A DNA stretch of 5,012 nt from contig MHTO01000023.1 of assembly GCA_001823105.1 (NCBI GenBank), forward strand, positions 1 through 5,012, given 5' to 3'. This document shows positions 4,147 through 5,012 of this stretch, one piece after another (within the stretch, counting starts at the first letter, position 1; each line of letters opens with the position of its first letter). The translations under genes were made by a program, and so were the position numbers. The stretch is from Candidatus Wildermuthbacteria bacterium GWA2_46_15. Lineage in GTDB: Bacteria; Patescibacteriota; Minisyncoccia; Minisyncoccales; GWA2-46-15. The notes under the pieces are model-generated. The model was not told the DNA's origin, searched no databases, and worked only from the letters and a program-made list of their open reading frames with translations.

Positions 4147-4209
4147 TTATTTGGAGGAAAATTGCGCGAATGCTACGGATACGGATGTAGACATTTGCGA
4201 GCCGCGCAT
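4147..4209 (-). CDS. Possible 20-residue small ORF inside the candidate RNA
   Basis: ATG 4209-4207 to TAA 4149-4147 encodes a 20-residue peptide starting MRGSQMSTSVSV and ending FSSK. The ATG would lie only about 9 nt from the predicted transcript start, and there is no Shine-Dalgarno. The stop comes one base before the terminator stem. The peptide is Ser/Val-rich, has no Trp and so is not an obvious leader peptide for trpS control. The first 47 bases overlap the bulged stem, which favours RNA function over translation. Confidence 0.2.
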   Translation of the reverse strand: MRGSQMSTSVSVAFAQFSSK

Positions 4210-4224
4210 TTTCAATGAAATTTT

Positions 4225-4253
4225 ATCATAGCAAAAGGCGTTAAATTTAGCAA
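4225..4253 (-). promoter_or_regulatory. Promoter of the candidate small RNA
   Basis: On the minus strand TTGCTA (4253-4248, 4 of 6 matches) and TATGAT (4230-4225, 5 of 6) are 17 bp apart, with TGC directly before the -10 as an extended element. Transcription would start near 4218. Confidence 0.6.
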
Positions 4254-4270
4254 ACAAGCCACAGAATAGG

Positions 4271-4323
4271 GATTGCCGCATCGCTCCACCCACAATGCAA
4301 GTCTCCGCTCCTCGCAATGATGA
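4271..4323. repeat. Dispersed intergenic repeat, compound or interrupted copy 2
   Basis: The element opens GATTGCCGCATCGCTCC and closes with the 18-mer CTCCGCTCCTCGCAATGA (4303-4320), identical to 2275-2292. Between them are about 15 extra bases, ACCCACAATGCAAGT. It reads either as one copy split by an insertion or as one degraded copy followed by half of another. It lies 3' of RNase J and upstream of the small RNA promoter. Confidence 0.65.
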
Positions 4324-4355
4324 CTCGGCCTCGTTTCTCGGATTTCTCCCTCTCC

Positions 4356-5012
4356 CTACACTAAAACGACAACGGGTAAAATCATTGGCTGGCGGCCGGT
4401 TTTTTGGGTTAAGAGTTGACGCAAAGCATGATGCAATTCTTGTTTCAACACTTCGCCCTGCGCCGGCACACGCGGGTCGTGTCGACCCAAAGTTTCGCCA
4501 ACCACTTTTTTAATCGCGTCTGTCATCCCGCCGTTCACTTCCGGAAAGGAAAAACCGCGCGTAATAACTTCCGGTTCTTTCGCCAATTCCCCGCTCTTGC
4601 CTTTGACCTCCATCACAATCAGCACCATACCGTGCTCGCCCAATTGCTGGCGGTCTATCATAGTGGAATTGGAAATATCGCCGACCGACAAGCCCTCCAC
4701 AAAAACATAATCAGTGATTACTTTTTCTTTAGTCAAAGTGCCGATGCCATTTTTGAAAGTAATGACTTGGCCATTATCGGCAATCAAAATATTTTGTGCA
4801 GGGAAACCGATAGACACAGCCATTTTTGCACTTAGATGCAAAAAGGAATGATTGCCTTCAACCGGAATTAGATATTTTGGTTTCATTAATGACAAAGCTA
4901 ATTTTAAATCTTCCACCATGCCGTGGCCACCCGCGTGCACGCCTAACATTTTATAATGAATAACTTCAGCGCCTTGGCGATACAAGCCGTCTTTTAATTT
5001 TTGCACCGAACG
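4356..5012 (-). CDS. rnj: Ribonuclease J, C-terminal part (runs off the window)
   Basis: 218 residues plus stop are visible; the gene begins beyond the right edge. The codon before the first Gln is GTG and reads as internal Val in RSVQKLKDGLYRQGAEVI, a segment typical of RNase J. RNase J is a metallo-beta-lactamase/beta-CASP enzyme with 5'-3' exonuclease and endonuclease activity that matures and degrades RNA. Visible here are the end of the beta-CASP domain with VHAGGHG (25-31 of the visible part), the return to the beta-lactamase fold (PKYLIPVEGNHSFL, 45-58), the linker DYVFVEGLSVGDI, and the C-terminal domain ending in TGRQPMILPVVVLV, the usual family ending. So the carboxyl end is intact. 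Two motifs depart from the common forms: VHxSGH has Gly for Ser, and PVHGE reads PVEGN. The stop is a TAG at 4358-4356, with repeat DNA after it. Confidence 0.93.
   Translation of the reverse strand, partial: RSVQKLKDGLYRQGAEVIHYKMLGVHAGGHGMVEDLKLALSLMKPKYLIPVEGNHSFLHLSAKMAVSIGFPAQNILIADNGQVITFKNGIGTLTKEKVITDYVFVEGLSVGDISNSTMIDRQQLGEHGMVLIVMEVKGKSGELAKEPEVITRGFSFPEVNGGMTDAIKKVVGETLGRHDPRVPAQGEVLKQELHHALRQLLTQKTGRQPMILPVVVLV

Larger units (their letters stand above)
4103..4218 (-). ncRNA. Candidate small structured RNA gene
   Basis: A promoter (4253-4225) and an intrinsic terminator (4145-4103) bound a unit of about 116 nt that is separate from both neighbours. Its 5' half folds into a bulged stem-loop: TGCGCG (4208-4203) with CGCGCA (4168-4163), a 7-nt bulge GCTCGCA, AATG (4195-4192) with CATT (4172-4169), a one-base T bulge, and CTAC (4190-4187) with GTAG (4176-4173). 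The 10-nt loop reads ATCCGTATCC. The linker to the terminator hairpin is ATTTTCCTCCAAATAA, expected to be unpaired and carrying CCTCC (4157-4153), the anti-Shine-Dalgarno core. The architecture of stem, pyrimidine linker and terminator is that of many bacterial trans-acting small RNAs. I do not recognise a known RNA family. It could also be a short mRNA (20-codon ORF at 4209-4147) or a leader for trpS by read-through. Confidence 0.5.

Noticed and set aside
4012..4355. T-box leader controlling trpS
   Set aside because: I find no T-box sequence, no specifier loop with a Trp codon in a stem, and the terminator lies upstream of a good separate trpS promoter.
4416..4835. Rightward 139-codon frame opposite RNase J
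   Set aside because: Antisense shadow of a well-conserved gene; the residue make-up is abnormal.

Overview
The window looks like chromosome from a small-genome bacterium of the Candidate Phyla Radiation (Patescibacteria, probably Parcubacteria-like). This is an inference from the protein set (a nuclease fused to a 'sunset' domain, a divergent RNase J, an IF-2 amino end reading MNVSELARRL), from short compact genes and from GC-rich palindromes and dispersed repeats between and inside genes. No 16S rRNA or other direct taxonomic marker is present. No tRNA, rRNA, CRISPR array, transposase or phage gene was seen.

Layout from left to right. Bases 1-34 hold the first codons of a leftward gene, probably infB. 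A strong palindrome (69-105) separates it from a rightward secreted thermonuclease with a C-terminal sunset domain (147-950). This gene runs tail to tail, with 5 bases between, into a leftward Cys-containing orphan gene (956-1486) whose start is uncertain. Divergent promoters at 1585-1697 serve that orphan and a second, rightward orphan (1753-2184), which ends at a strong intrinsic terminator (2198-2233). After a dispersed repeat (2261-2293) comes a leftward protein made of three tandem four-cysteine zinc ribbons (2352-2828), then a leftward tryptophanyl-tRNA synthetase (3025-4011) with 7-bp tandem repeats just outside both ends. The right end holds the carboxyl half of RNase J (4356 to the edge, leftward).

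The most interesting part is the 344-base gap between RNase J and trpS. It contains a self-contained leftward transcription unit of about 116 nt: a good promoter (TTGCTA, 17 bp, TATGAT with an upstream TGC), a 14-bp bulged stem-loop, an unpaired linker carrying CCUCC, and an intrinsic terminator whose U-tract overlaps the -35 box of the trpS promoter. I propose it as a small structured RNA gene; a 20-codon ORF inside it is a weaker alternative.

The recognisable genes are housekeeping ones (translation initiation, tRNA charging, RNA decay) mixed with a secreted nuclease that could serve nucleotide scavenging. They do not form one operon: nearly every gene has its own promoter candidate. Four of these share an extended -10 of the form TG[CG]TANNAT, and two of the transcripts would start at or within about 10 nt of an ATG.
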